Below, in pieces: positions 56,120 through 64,000 of a stretch of 64,000 bases of DNA. Source of the DNA: Luteimonas aestuarii (GTDB lineage Bacteria > Pseudomonadota > Gammaproteobacteria > Xanthomonadales > Xanthomonadaceae); the NCBI RefSeq assembly GCF_004357985.1, contig NZ_SMTF01000003.1, positions 1 through 64,000 on the forward strand, in the 5' to 3' direction. The notes beneath the pieces were generated by a model, which was not told the DNA's origin, did not search any database, and saw nothing but the letters and a program-made list of their open reading frames with translations. Position numbers and translations under genes: made by a program. Each line of letters begins with the position of its first letter. The stretch's first letter is position 1.

Positions 56120-56142
56120 CCCCTCACTCCATCGACCCTAAC

Positions 56143-56583
56143 CTACGGCACCAACCCCAGCTCCCGCGCCCGTCGCAACGCATCCGTCCGCCGCCGTGCC
56201 CCCAGCTTCCCGAACAGATGCGCCACATGCGTCTTCACCGTATTCGGCGACACATGCAACCGCGCCGCGATCTCCTTGTTGGAATGACCGGCCGCGATCT
56301 CCTGCAGCACCGCCAGCTCCCGCGCACTGATCCCCAACGCCGCCTGCGCCTCGGGATTGCCGTTGAACGGCAACCGCGACGACCGCCGCGCCAGCAATCG
56401 CACACCCAGCCAGATCCCCAGCCCCAAAAATCCCGCCGCCAACAGTCCATCCCACAACAGCCCCGCATGGCTGCGCGCCAGGCGCTGGTAGTCCAGCCAC
56501 TGCAGCGCAAGCGTGCCGAGGGCCAGCAGGCTGCCGTAGAGCAGCGCGGGTTTCCAAAGGATGCGACTTGAAACGACAGGCAT
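56143..56583 (-). CDS. Membrane-tethered LuxR-type transcription regulator
   Basis: A 146-residue protein with two N-terminal membrane helices (PALLYGSLLALGTLALQWL and LLWDGLLAAGFLGLGIWLGV) and a C-terminal LuxR helix-turn-helix: GISARELAVLQEIAAGHSNK and LHVSPNTVKTHVAHLFGKLG. It has no receiver domain. The membrane part would be the sensor, directly joined to the DNA-binding head. It pairs with the DUF4199 gene downstream. The ATG at 56583 gives both helices. Confidence 0.87.
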   Translation of the reverse strand: MPVVSSRILWKPALLYGSLLALGTLALQWLDYQRLARSHAGLLWDGLLAAGFLGLGIWLGVRLLARRSSRLPFNGNPEAQAALGISARELAVLQEIAAGHSNKEIAARLHVSPNTVKTHVAHLFGKLGARRRTDALRRARELGLVP

Positions 56584-56679
56584 GGGCGAATCCTACGACC
56601 TGCGCCCCTGCAACACACCATTGCGCGCATCCGGCACGGCCCGCACCGCGGCAGGCACCCATAGTGCACCGACAGCCAT

Positions 56680-57687
56680 TTACAACTGACGCGCCTTGCG
56701 CCCTCGCCGTTGCCCATCGACAGCACCCTTCCTCGCATGAGACGCGGCCAGCAGCCGCTTGCCGAGCTTTCCGACTTCTTCGGCCAGCTCCGGCGGTTCG
56801 CGCACCTCGAAATCGACGCCCAGCAACGCGAGGTGGTAAGCAATCGCATCCGGCCGCGCCGCGCCCACCTCCAGCAGGCAACGCGTCGCATCGATCCGCT
56901 GCAGTTCACCCACCGATGGCGGGATCTTCTCGCGCATCCGCGCCAGCGGTGCATGCAGCACAATCCTGGCCTTCAGCACATGCGGTTCGATCGACAACGC
57001 GCGCGCGACATGGGCCGCCGCATTACCGCCGGGCACCTTGCGCGGCAGGAAGCGCGTGCCCGTTTCCTGCATGGCGTCGATCCGATCGACGCGAAACGTG
57101 CGCCATTCCTCGCGCATCCGGTCCCAGGCCAGCAGGTACCAGCGCGAACCCGCGGACACCAGCGCATGCGGTTCGACTTCGCGCGCGGTCGCGTTTCCCT
57201 GCTTGTCGACGTAACGCAACTGCACACAATGGAAGGCGCGGCAGGCGCCGGCCAGCGCAGCCAGCAATTCGTGGGCGATGCGCGGCCCGCCAAAGTCCAG
57301 CAACTCCACCGCGGCATGCAGGTTGCGCACGCGCTTGCGCAGGCGCAGCGGCATCACCTGTTCCAGCTTGGCCAGCGCGCGCAGCGCCGAGTCCTCCATG
57401 CCCGTCACGGTGCCGGCGGTCGCCAGCCGCAACCCCAGCGACACCGCCAGCGCCTCGTCGTCGTCCAGCAGCAGCGGTGGCAGGTTGCTGCCGGCCGCCA
57501 GCCGGTAGCCGCCGGACACGCCGCCGCTCGACGCCACCGGATAGCCCAGGCTGCGCAGCCGGTCGACGTCGCGCCGCACCGTGCGCGGCGTGATCGCCAG
57601 CCGTTCGGCCAGTGCCGCACCCGACCATTCGTGGCGGGACTGCAACAGCGACAGCAGGCGCAACAGTCGGGACGAGGTCTGCAACAT
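56680..57687 (-). CDS. WYL-domain transcription regulator (YafY type)
   Basis: A 335-residue regulator. The N-terminal HTH_11 domain contains RLLRLLSLLQSRHEWSGAAL and ITPRTVRRDVDRLRSLGYPV; the middle WYL domain has LVSAGSRWYLLAWDRMREEW and RTFRVDRIDAM; the C-terminal WCX domain follows. WYL proteins bind a nucleotide or other small ligand. It is divergent from a glutathione S-transferase gene with a 95-base gap that contains repeated GTCCTCGA half-sites, its probable operator. Confidence 0.93.
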   Translation of the reverse strand: MLQTSSRLLRLLSLLQSRHEWSGAALAERLAITPRTVRRDVDRLRSLGYPVASSGGVSGGYRLAAGSNLPPLLLDDDEALAVSLGLRLATAGTVTGMEDSALRALAKLEQVMPLRLRKRVRNLHAAVELLDFGGPRIAHELLAALAGACRAFHCVQLRYVDKQGNATAREVEPHALVSAGSRWYLLAWDRMREEWRTFRVDRIDAMQETGTRFLPRKVPGGNAAAHVARALSIEPHVLKARIVLHAPLARMREKIPPSVGELQRIDATRCLLEVGAARPDAIAYHLALLGVDFEVREPPELAEEVGKLGKRLLAASHARKGAVDGQRRGRKARQL

Positions 57688-57705
57688 GGCGCCAGCATGC
57701 CATGG

Positions 57706-57750
57706 ATCGAGGACCGAAACTGTCCTCGATCATCGATACCCTGTCCTCGA
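57706..57750. promoter_or_regulatory. Operator candidate for the WYL regulator
   Basis: A perfect inverted repeat ATCGAGGAC-CGAAACT-GTCCTCGAT (57706-57730) is followed by a third half-site GTCCTCGA (57743-57750) in direct orientation 21 bases from the second. It is the only such structure between the regulator gene and the glutathione S-transferase gene, which are read in opposite directions. Confidence 0.65.
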
Positions 57751-57782
57751 CCTTTCCACTCGCCATCCGCAAGGAGATCGCC

Positions 57783-58430
57783 ATGTCCCTGACCCTGTTC
57801 GCCGCCCCCATGTCCAGCGCCACCCCGGTCGTTCATGCCCTGGCCGAACTCGGCCTCGACACCCGCCCCGACACCGACATCGTCATGCTCGACCTGCAGG
57901 CCGGCGAGCAGAAATCGGCCGACTACCTGGCCCTCAATCCGCATGGCGTGGTGCCGACGCTGCTGGTCGACGGCACGCCGTTGTACGAGACCCTCGCCAT
58001 CATGCAGTGGCTCGGCGACCGCCATGGCGTGGAGCGCGGCCTGTGGCCCGCGGCGGACACGCCCGAGCGGCTGGTTGCGCTGTCGTGGACCACGTGGGTC
58101 TACGTGAGCTACGGCATGCTGATCAACGTCGCCAAGTTCACGCAGAGCCCCGATGTCGATCCGGCGCTGCACCACGCGCCGCTGGCGGCCGACGCCATGC
58201 AGCGCATGGACGCCGCACTCGGGCGGCTGGATGCGCATCTGGCCGATCGCCCCTGGCTGCTCGGCGCAGACTACTCGCTGGCCGACACCATCGTCGCCTG
58301 CGTGGTCACCTACAGCACCTACTGCGGCGTGCCGGTCGATGGCCACCACAATGTGCAGCGCTGGCTGCAGGCGTTCCAGTCGCGCCCGGCCTATCGCAAG
58401 ACCTGGGAAGGCGCAGGCGCGGAGGCTTGA
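57783..58430 (+). CDS. Glutathione S-transferase family protein
   Basis: A 215-residue GST. The thioredoxin-like N-terminal domain has the LNPHGVVPTLLVDGTPLYET motif with the cis-Pro and the Glu-Thr (E/S-T) glutathione contact. The C-terminal helical domain holds LLGADYSLADTIVACVV. The catalytic residue at the N-terminus is Ser in MSSATPVVHALAEL, typical of beta/chi-like bacterial forms. Next to it is a GFA-family gene that also uses glutathione. An AAGGAG ribosome binding site precedes the ATG. Confidence 0.9.
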   Translation: MSLTLFAAPMSSATPVVHALAELGLDTRPDTDIVMLDLQAGEQKSADYLALNPHGVVPTLLVDGTPLYETLAIMQWLGDRHGVERGLWPAADTPERLVALSWTTWVYVSYGMLINVAKFTQSPDVDPALHHAPLAADAMQRMDAALGRLDAHLADRPWLLGADYSLADTIVACVVTYSTYCGVPVDGHHNVQRWLQAFQSRPAYRKTWEGAGAEA

Positions 58431-58432
58431 GT

Positions 58433-58825
58433 ATGCAGGCGAACCCTACCGCTGCCACGCCCCTGGTCGCCACCTGCCACTGTGGCGGCACGCGCATCGA
58501 AGTCGCCGTGCCGCCGCCCGAACTCACCGCGTGCAACTGCAGCTTCTGCAGCAAGCGCGGCGGCCTGTGGACGTACTACCCGCGCGACCAGGTAGTGGTG
58601 CATGCCACCCTCCACCGGGCCTCGTATTCCTCCGACCGCATGCAGCACGTCCACTACCACTGCGCCCGCTGCGGCTGCTCGACGCACAGCGACCTGCTGT
58701 GCTCGTGGACCGAAGACGGCCCCGATTTCAGCCAGCCACGCGTCTGCGTCAACGCGCGCCTGTTCGACGGTCTGGACCTGTCCGCCTTGCCGGTGGTGGA
58801 ACTGGATGGCAGGAACGAATGGTGA
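58433..58825 (+). CDS. GFA family (glutathione-dependent formaldehyde-activating) protein
   Basis: A 130-residue zinc protein. The CxC and CxxC ligands are in ATCHCGGTRIEV and ACNCSFCSKRG, and a second set in HYHCARCGCSTHS; PRDQVVV and a final SALPVVELDGRNEW are usual for the family. It starts two bases after the GST stop, so the two are surely co-transcribed. Both genes face the WYL regulator and are its likely targets. Confidence 0.9.
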   Translation: MQANPTAATPLVATCHCGGTRIEVAVPPPELTACNCSFCSKRGGLWTYYPRDQVVVHATLHRASYSSDRMQHVHYHCARCGCSTHSDLLCSWTEDGPDFSQPRVCVNARLFDGLDLSALPVVELDGRNEW

Positions 58826-58920
58826 TGTTGCCCTTCGATGTTCACGGCCCCGTCCGGGCTCCCGCTCCGCCTTCATAGGAACCGGCTCGCGCCTCCGACA
58901 TCACCTACTCTGTGCACGCG

Positions 58921-61272
58921 CTACCGGAACAGATGCCCCTGGATATCGACAAACGCACGCCGGATGTCATCCACGCTTCCCAGGGCACGCTTGGCATCAT
59001 TGACGCCGCCATACCGGATACGCAGGAAGTCGGCGATCTTTCCTGACGCGAGTTCGCGGATGCCTTCGTACTGGTACTTGTCCAGCACGAACTCGAGGAA
59101 CGCGCGCATCTCGCGCTCGTAGCCTCCCAGGCCTTGCGCCTTGGCGGACTGCACCCGCTCGGAACGGGCAAGCGGCGCCAGCGTGAAGCGCACGTAAGCC
59201 AGCACGTCGAAGATGTCGCTGTTGGGCGCGTCGATCAGGCGCCGCATGTCATCCAGACGGTCGCTGTCGTAACCCAGGTCGGCAAGGCGCTGGATGAAGG
59301 CCTCGCGCCTGTCCGGGTCGCTCCAGATGGTGCGCAACTCGTCCTCATCCGCGACCAGCGCGCCGAGGTCGCCGAACAACTGCGCCATGAACTCCTGCGC
59401 CGTGATCTGTCGCCCCTCGTGCCAGTAGGTCGTGGCGGCGATGTAGCGGATGCTGCGCTCCTTGCCATCCGCCAGCTTCACCACGATGCGCTCCGGCGGT
59501 GGCGGCTCTTCCACGCCACCGCCACCGGTGGTCTCCGGCGGAGGGCGCGGCTCCTCGCCGTCACCACGCGGTGGGCGCGGGTTGCCCGGTGCATCGGGCG
59601 GCAACGGCTCGCCGTCCCACTCCGGGTCCTTGAAATGCTGGTGCGCCTTCACGAAGTCGTAAATGGTGAAGTAATCCTTGCCCTCGAAGGTACGGGTGCC
59701 GCGCCCGATGATCTGCTTGAACTCGATCATCGACTTGATCGGGCGCAGCAGCACGATGTTGCGCACGTTCAGCGCGTCCACGCCGGTGGACAGCTTCTGC
59801 GAGGTGGTGAGGATGGTCGGCAGGGTCTTCTCGTTGTCCTGGAACTCGCGCAGGTGGCGCTCGCCCAGGTCACCGTCGTCGGCCGTCACCCGCTCGCAGT
59901 AGTGCGGGTCGGGGTTGTCCTTCACCTGGTTGATGAAGTTGCGCACTCGTGCGGCATGGTCCTGCGTGGCGCAGAACACCAGCGTCTTCTGGCGCTGGTC
60001 GATCTGGTCCATGAACTCCTGCACCCGGCTCTGCTCGCGCTGGTCGATGACCAGACGGGTATTGAAGTCCGTCTCGGTGTAGGTCCTGTCGCGGTCGATC
60101 TCACCAGCCAGCACCTGGTCACCGTCCGTGAAGCGGTACTCGTCCAGTGTCGAGGCCATCTGCCGCACCTTGAACGGCGTCAGGAAGCCGTCACCGATGC
60201 CTTCCTTCAGGGCGTAGGTGTAGACCGGCTCGCCGAAGTAGGCGTAGGTATCGGCATTGACGTCGCGCTTTGGCGTGGCGGTCAGGCCCAGCTGCACCGC
60301 AGGTTTGAAGTACTCGAGGATCGCGCGCCAGGTGCTCTCGTCGCGCGCGCCGCCCCGGTGGCATTCGTCGATGACGATGAAATCGAAGAACTCCGGCTCG
60401 TAGCCTTCGAAGGTGAACTGCGCGTCCCCGGCTTCGCCTTCCGCTTCGCCGCCACCGGTCATGAAGGTCTGGAAGATGGTGAAGAACACGCTGGCGTTGC
60501 GCGGAATGCCGCCCTTCTTGCGGATTTCCTCCGGGCGGATGCGGCACAGCGCATCCGGTGGAAACGCACTGAACGCGTTGAAGGCCTGGTCCGCCAGGAT
60601 GTTGCGGTCGGCCAGGAACAGGATGCGCGGGCGGCGCACCGGGTCACGGCTGAGGTTCCACTTCGCATGGAACAGCTTCCACGCGATCTGGAACGCGATG
60701 GACGTCTTGCCGGTGCCCGTCGCTAGCGTCAGCAGGATGCGGTCACGGTCGTTCGCAATCGCGTCCAGCACGGCAGTGATGGCGTTGTGCTGGTAATAGC
60801 GCGGCTGCCACTTGCCACCGCCGGTCTCGAATGGCACTGCGCCGAGGCGCTCGCGCCAGTCGTTGCCGTCGGGGAAGCAGCGCAACCACAACTGCTCGGG
60901 CGTGGGGAACGGCAAGGCGATGTCGCCCTCCGCGCCGGTGTGCATGTCGATGCCATACCAGCCGATGCCGTTGGTGGCATAGGCGAAGCGCGCCTGCAGC
61001 CGACCGGCATAGTCCTTGGCCTGGCCGACGCCCGTGGTGTGGCCCAGCCCCGCCCGCTTGGCCTCGATCACCGCCAGCTTGCGGCCGCGATAACTCAGCA
61101 CGTAATCCGCCGACAGTGCGGTGCCGCGCTGGCCGCCGCCGAGGATGCGGCCCGGGCAGATCAGTTCGCGATGGACATGTGCACCGTCCACCACGCCCCA
61201 GCCCGCATCGCGCAGCACCGGGTCGATGCGGTTGGCGCGGGTATCGGCCTCGGTTTCATGCGTCGCGTGCAT
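58921..61272 (-). CDS. hsdR: Type I restriction enzyme R subunit (HsdR)
   Basis: The DNA-translocating nuclease subunit. The 783-residue protein has the nuclease motif D56...E70-AK72 in SADYVLSYRGRKLAVIEAK, then Q84-AKDY (QxxxY), Walker A LATGTGKTSIAF near residue 185, DECHRG, TATPKRD and a GRGTR motif VI, and a C-terminal domain of the EcoEI type. A Pro-rich linker (about residues 590-625) precedes the last domain. The ATG at 61272 was preferred to an earlier start inside the toxin gene; it overlaps the toxin stop by 17 bases. Confidence 0.94.
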   Translation of the reverse strand: MHATHETEADTRANRIDPVLRDAGWGVVDGAHVHRELICPGRILGGGQRGTALSADYVLSYRGRKLAVIEAKRAGLGHTTGVGQAKDYAGRLQARFAYATNGIGWYGIDMHTGAEGDIALPFPTPEQLWLRCFPDGNDWRERLGAVPFETGGGKWQPRYYQHNAITAVLDAIANDRDRILLTLATGTGKTSIAFQIAWKLFHAKWNLSRDPVRRPRILFLADRNILADQAFNAFSAFPPDALCRIRPEEIRKKGGIPRNASVFFTIFQTFMTGGGEAEGEAGDAQFTFEGYEPEFFDFIVIDECHRGGARDESTWRAILEYFKPAVQLGLTATPKRDVNADTYAYFGEPVYTYALKEGIGDGFLTPFKVRQMASTLDEYRFTDGDQVLAGEIDRDRTYTETDFNTRLVIDQREQSRVQEFMDQIDQRQKTLVFCATQDHAARVRNFINQVKDNPDPHYCERVTADDGDLGERHLREFQDNEKTLPTILTTSQKLSTGVDALNVRNIVLLRPIKSMIEFKQIIGRGTRTFEGKDYFTIYDFVKAHQHFKDPEWDGEPLPPDAPGNPRPPRGDGEEPRPPPETTGGGGVEEPPPPERIVVKLADGKERSIRYIAATTYWHEGRQITAQEFMAQLFGDLGALVADEDELRTIWSDPDRREAFIQRLADLGYDSDRLDDMRRLIDAPNSDIFDVLAYVRFTLAPLARSERVQSAKAQGLGGYEREMRAFLEFVLDKYQYEGIRELASGKIADFLRIRYGGVNDAKRALGSVDDIRRAFVDIQGHLFR

Positions 61273-61555
61273 AGCCCCCCTCGCGCTGCGCGCGGATCGC
61301 CAGGACGAATACGGCATCCAGTGCGTCCACGTATCGATAGAGCGCAATATAGCCGCGGGCGCCCCGGCCGATCACCAGTTCACGCAGATCGCCGCGCGTC
61401 ACGCGCCCGATCAGCGGATTGTCCGTGAGCACATCGGATGCACTGACAATCTCGCCCAGCCGCTCCTGGATGTGCTCGGCCTCGTGCTGGTCCAGATGAT
61501 CGATGATGCGCCGCAGGTCCTCGGTGACAGCCGGCAGGAACTCGACGCGCGCCAT
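61256..61555 (-). CDS. ParE/RelE-type toxin
   Basis: A 99-residue toxin of the RelE/ParE fold. VEFLPAVTEDLRRIIDHLDQ is the first helix pair, ASDVLTDNPLIGRVTRGDLR the middle, and VIGRGARGYIALYRYVDALD followed by VFVLAIRAQREGGYA is the last beta hairpin with the basic end. ParE proteins poison gyrase. It starts two bases after the antitoxin stop and its end overlaps the hsdR start, so it is part of the restriction operon. Confidence 0.85.
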   Translation of the reverse strand: MARVEFLPAVTEDLRRIIDHLDQHEAEHIQERLGEIVSASDVLTDNPLIGRVTRGDLRELVIGRGARGYIALYRYVDALDAVFVLAIRAQREGGYARDA

Positions 61556-61556
61556 G

Positions 61557-61841
61557 CTATTTCGCGAACTTGCGGGGGACGGGACGTGGTGTGTCTTTGC
61601 CCTGGATGCGGCTCGTCAGATATTGCCGCACCTCCTCCCAGGGAACGCTCTCGCCAGTCTCGAGGAATTCGCCCCAACGGCGATCGGCCTCCGCATGGAA
61701 GTCGGCGCGCCGCTCGGCCTGCTCGGCTTTTTCGGCAATCGCTTCCAGGATGAAGTTGTGCGCCGTGGTGCCCGCCGCTTCCGCCGCCTTGGCGATGCGG
61801 GCCTTGAGCGCGTCCGGCAGGCGGATGGTGGTGGTGCTCAT
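61557..61841 (-). CDS. Ribbon-helix-helix antitoxin
   Basis: A 94-residue antitoxin with an N-terminal ribbon-helix-helix (TTTIRLPDALKARIAKAAEA followed by TTAHNFILEAIAEKAEQAER) and an acidic-aromatic C-terminal part (GESVPWEEVRQYLTSR) that would wrap the toxin. It should also repress its own operon. A GGAG site precedes the ATG at 61841. A near-perfect palindrome lies 30 bases upstream (see the operator). Confidence 0.85.
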   Translation of the reverse strand: MSTTTIRLPDALKARIAKAAEAAGTTAHNFILEAIAEKAEQAERRADFHAEADRRWGEFLETGESVPWEEVRQYLTSRIQGKDTPRPVPRKFAK

Positions 61842-61871
61842 GCGGGGCTCCCGGCGGTGGGCTGGAGGCAA

Positions 61872-61891
61872 TGTAGCACAGGTGTGATACA
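61872..61891 (-). promoter_or_regulatory. Operator-like palindrome upstream of the antitoxin
   Basis: TGTAGCACA-GG-TGTGATACA (61872-61891) is a 9-bp inverted repeat with one mismatch, in the 73-base gap between hsdS and the antitoxin. Its size suits a ribbon-helix-helix repressor, and the position suits autoregulation. Confidence 0.55.
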
Positions 61892-61914
61892 AGCGGTCGG
61901 GTCAAGCGGGTACG

Positions 61915-63030
61915 TCAGGTCAGCTGGCCGGAAAAGGCGGCTTGGAGCAGGGATTGGCGGAGAGCGGCGATGTCGGTCAGCTTGCCTTCGTACGCCTTCG
62001 CCAGCTTTCCGGACTCAGTATCCATCTCATCAAGATGTTCCGTGATTCGCCTCTGCTCCTGTATCGACAGCTTAGGCAGAGACGTCTCTCGAAGCAGCTT
62101 GAAATGACGCGCATACCCGGTTTGCTGTATCGGTTGACTGCGCAGTCCGTAATACAAGAACTTCGCGGCGACTCCTTCGAATGGCCGCAGAACCTTTGTG
62201 CCATCGGCACCCACGACGAAATCGAAATCTACGTACTTCAGGCAGCAGGTGTGATCGCCAAACACCACAACTGGACCCTCAATACTCATGACAGCGGATG
62301 GATCGTTCCAATAGCCGGAGATCAAATCCGCTTCCTGTGAAACCACCGGATAGGTACCTTCATCGAGGTAATCCTGACGCTTCAGCTTCACGGTCGGTGT
62401 CAACGGCTCACATATTGATTCGAACGGAAGCACGTCCGCATCTTCGCGTGCCGAACCGAACTGCCGCTGCAGTTCCGCATGGAATAGATCGCGCGCAGCG
62501 CGTAGGTTTTCCTCGGCATTGGCGCGGGCACGATCGAGGGCGGCGAAGGCCTCATCCAGTACCGAGACGATGCGCTTCTGCTCGTCCAGATTCGGAAGCG
62601 GAATGTCTGTGTACACGTTGCGTATGACAGAGGGGTGGGCCTTTCGCACCCAATCAAACTTCACCTGACTGTGCAAGTGCGAGAGCGCGAAATATAGGTA
62701 GCGGCAAAAGATTCGCTCCGGCTTGAGTATTCGAATGAACCCCCCGACATTGGTGATCGAGAATCTATGCTTTGGTCTGTGGAACAGAGCGCCACCGCCA
62801 TCCACCGACCATGAGATCAGTTCTTCGTCGAACATAAAGAGCCCATACTCACCGAACTTCCCATCGTTCTCCTTGGCTGACGAATAAACCGGGTAACGCC
62901 CAGGGGTTGAAGCCAAGTCTCCTTTCGAGATGACCTTCCCCCTACCGAGCTGGATGACACCCGTCGCCTCAAGCCCAGCAATCCCAATCGTTGGGCATTC
63001 AGCGCGCTCGACAGCACCAAGTGTGCTCAC
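61915..63030 (-). CDS. hsdS: Type I restriction-modification specificity subunit (HsdS)
   Basis: A 371-residue subunit that sets the target sequence. It contains two target-recognition domains (about residues 10-150 and 195-330), each ended by a conserved helix: PLPNLDEQKRIVSVLDEAFA and PKLSIQEQRRITEHLDEMD, with the coiled-coil spacers that set the distance between half-sites. The last residues RQSLLQAAFSGQLT are standard. GC is lower than in the neighbours, common for recognition domains that are swapped between strains. It overlaps hsdM by four bases. Confidence 0.95.
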   Translation of the reverse strand: MSTLGAVERAECPTIGIAGLEATGVIQLGRGKVISKGDLASTPGRYPVYSSAKENDGKFGEYGLFMFDEELISWSVDGGGALFHRPKHRFSITNVGGFIRILKPERIFCRYLYFALSHLHSQVKFDWVRKAHPSVIRNVYTDIPLPNLDEQKRIVSVLDEAFAALDRARANAEENLRAARDLFHAELQRQFGSAREDADVLPFESICEPLTPTVKLKRQDYLDEGTYPVVSQEADLISGYWNDPSAVMSIEGPVVVFGDHTCCLKYVDFDFVVGADGTKVLRPFEGVAAKFLYYGLRSQPIQQTGYARHFKLLRETSLPKLSIQEQRRITEHLDEMDTESGKLAKAYEGKLTDIAALRQSLLQAAFSGQLT

Positions 63031-64000
63031 AGCATCGCCCTCACCTGCGCGAGCAACTTCGCCGTCTCCAAATCCCGCGCCAGCATGTCATCGATGATCT
63101 GCTGCGGCGTGCGTTGTGGCGCCGCTTCCGGCGCGTGCGGGTTCTTGACCGACAGGTCGCAGGTGGCGGCATCCACATCGGCCACATCCACCGTCCAGCT
63201 CTTCTCGCCGCCCGGCTTCGTCTTCTGCAACTGCACGAACTCGGCCAGGTCGGCGTCGTTCAACGGGTTGGTCTTGCCCATCGAACGCCCGGGATCGAGC
63301 TGGTAGTACCAGATCTTGCGCGTGGGCGCGCCCTTGTCGAAGAACAGCACCACGGTCTTCACGCCCGCGCCCTGGAAGGTGCCGGACGGGCAATCCAGCA
63401 CGGTATGCAGGTTGCAGCTGGCCAGCAATTCGCGGCGCAGCTCGATGCTGGCGTTGTCGGTGTTGCTGAGGAAGGTGTTCTTGATGACCACCGCGCCGCG
63501 GCCGCCGGCCTTCAGCTTGCGGATGAAGTGCTGCAGGAACAGGTAGGCCGTCTCCGAACTGCGGATCGGGAAGTTCTGCTGCACCTCCTTGCGCTCGCCA
63601 CCGCCGAACGGCGGGTTGGCCAGCACGATGTCGTGGCGATCCTTCTGCTGGATGTCCATGACGCTGTCGGACAGCGTGTTGTAGTGTCGGATGTTGGGCG
63701 CGTCGATGCCGTGCAGGATCATGTTCATCACGCCCAGCACGTAGGCCAGCGACTTCTTCTCCTGCCCGTAAAAGGTCTTGCGCTGCAGGGTGTCCCAGTC
63801 CTTCGCGGACAGGTCGCGGCGGCGCAGGTGCTCCCAGGCCTCGCACAGGAAGCCCGCGCTGCCGCAGGCGCCGTCGTAGATGGTCTCGCCGATCTGCGGC
63901 TGCACCACCTGGATCATGGCGCGGATCAGCGGGCGCGGCGTGTAGTACTCGCCCCCGTTGCGGCCGGCGTTGCCCATGCGCTTGATACGCGTTTCGTACA
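63027..64000 (-). CDS. hsdM: Type I restriction-modification methyltransferase subunit (HsdM), N-terminal part missing
   Basis: The frame is open to the end of the window (YETRIKRMGNAGRNGGEYYT), so the first 150 or so residues lie beyond it; the methionine at 63977 is internal. The SAM-binding motif is GACGSAGFLCEAW, the catalytic motif NPPFGGGERKEV (NPPF for adenine-N6 methylation), followed by YLFLQHFIRKLKAGGRGAVV and FFDKGAPTRKIWYYQL. GEYYTPRPL is the usual start of the methyltransferase core. It ends by overlapping hsdS. Confidence 0.95.
   Translation of the reverse strand, partial: YETRIKRMGNAGRNGGEYYTPRPLIRAMIQVVQPQIGETIYDGACGSAGFLCEAWEHLRRRDLSAKDWDTLQRKTFYGQEKKSLAYVLGVMNMILHGIDAPNIRHYNTLSDSVMDIQQKDRHDIVLANPPFGGGERKEVQQNFPIRSSETAYLFLQHFIRKLKAGGRGAVVIKNTFLSNTDNASIELRRELLASCNLHTVLDCPSGTFQGAGVKTVVLFFDKGAPTRKIWYYQLDPGRSMGKTNPLNDADLAEFVQLQKTKPGGEKSWTVDVADVDAATCDLSVKNPHAPEAAPQRTPQQIIDDMLARDLETAKLLAQVRAML

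Noticed and set aside
58921..64000. Larger defence island or CRISPR array near the restriction operon
   Set aside because: No direct-repeat array or cas-like gene is visible; only the restriction operon with its toxin-antitoxin module can be supported up to the window end.

Overview
The window is high-GC, densely coding DNA from a gammaproteobacterium, most likely the Xanthomonadaceae/Lysobacteraceae (Lysobacter, Luteimonas or Thermomonas-like). That placement rests on gene content: MinCDE, an Mfd protein, a DUF2007-type 'pathogenicity-like' protein beside tesB, a bacterial M2 dipeptidase, a lysyl-endopeptidase-like secreted protease, and REP-type repeats of a kind I associate with this family. 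It is inference from protein families; no rRNA or tRNA gene is visible.

Layout. 1-8.9 kb: housekeeping and repair genes on the plus strand (rlmJ end, GNAT, mfd, chaB-like, histidine phosphatase, endonuclease V, pirin, aqpZ). 9.1-13.3 kb: minus-strand genes (pirin, rlmKL, hydrolase, MOSC). 13.3-16.6 kb: an amidase, then a compositionally odd cassette (lipoprotein, GH24-type lysozyme with a Gln-rich tail, membrane coiled-coil protein) that resembles an exported anti-bacterial effector with its immunity protein. 16.6-22.7 kb: tesB, DUF2007 protein, ECF sigma factor fused to a membrane domain, a hairpin-rich spacer, a six-EF-hand protein, bpt, an exonuclease/phosphatase-fold lipoprotein. 23.2-27.3 kb: a tightly packed run headed by an SPFH protein with an operator-like palindrome on its promoter. 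27.3-32 kb (minus): DNA glycosylase, DUF423, SRPBCC/GyrI-like protein, and a NarL/DesK-type two-component system. 32.2-39.2 kb: GNAT, minCDE, a HExxH protein, M2 peptidase, S1-type protease. 39.2-41.1 kb (minus): MFS drug exporter and a membrane protein. 41.2-44.5 kb: tandem glycine riboswitch and gcvP. 44.7-52 kb: PAS/EAL c-di-GMP protein, amino-acid oxidase-like enzyme, cupin, hemerythrin, HWE kinase and response regulator. 52-55.2 kb: thioredoxin-like protein, host-attachment-type protein, large catalase. 55.3-58.8 kb: DUF4199 and membrane-tethered LuxR pair, WYL regulator divergent from a GST/GFA pair. 58.9-64 kb (minus): a type I restriction-modification operon (hsdM-hsdS-antitoxin-toxin-hsdR) with a ParE-type toxin-antitoxin module inside it; hsdM runs off the end.

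The most unusual things are not single genes. Three hairpins share a nearly invariant 23-nt loop but have different, self-complementary stems. A palindromic repeat is inserted in frame inside mfd. A REP pair and a start-codon-adjacent hairpin lie between the glycine riboswitch and gcvP. Two genes have diverged 'ghost' copies of their last 20-25 codons just downstream. The lysozyme cassette and the toxin-antitoxin module inside the restriction operon are the best candidates for functional accessory systems.
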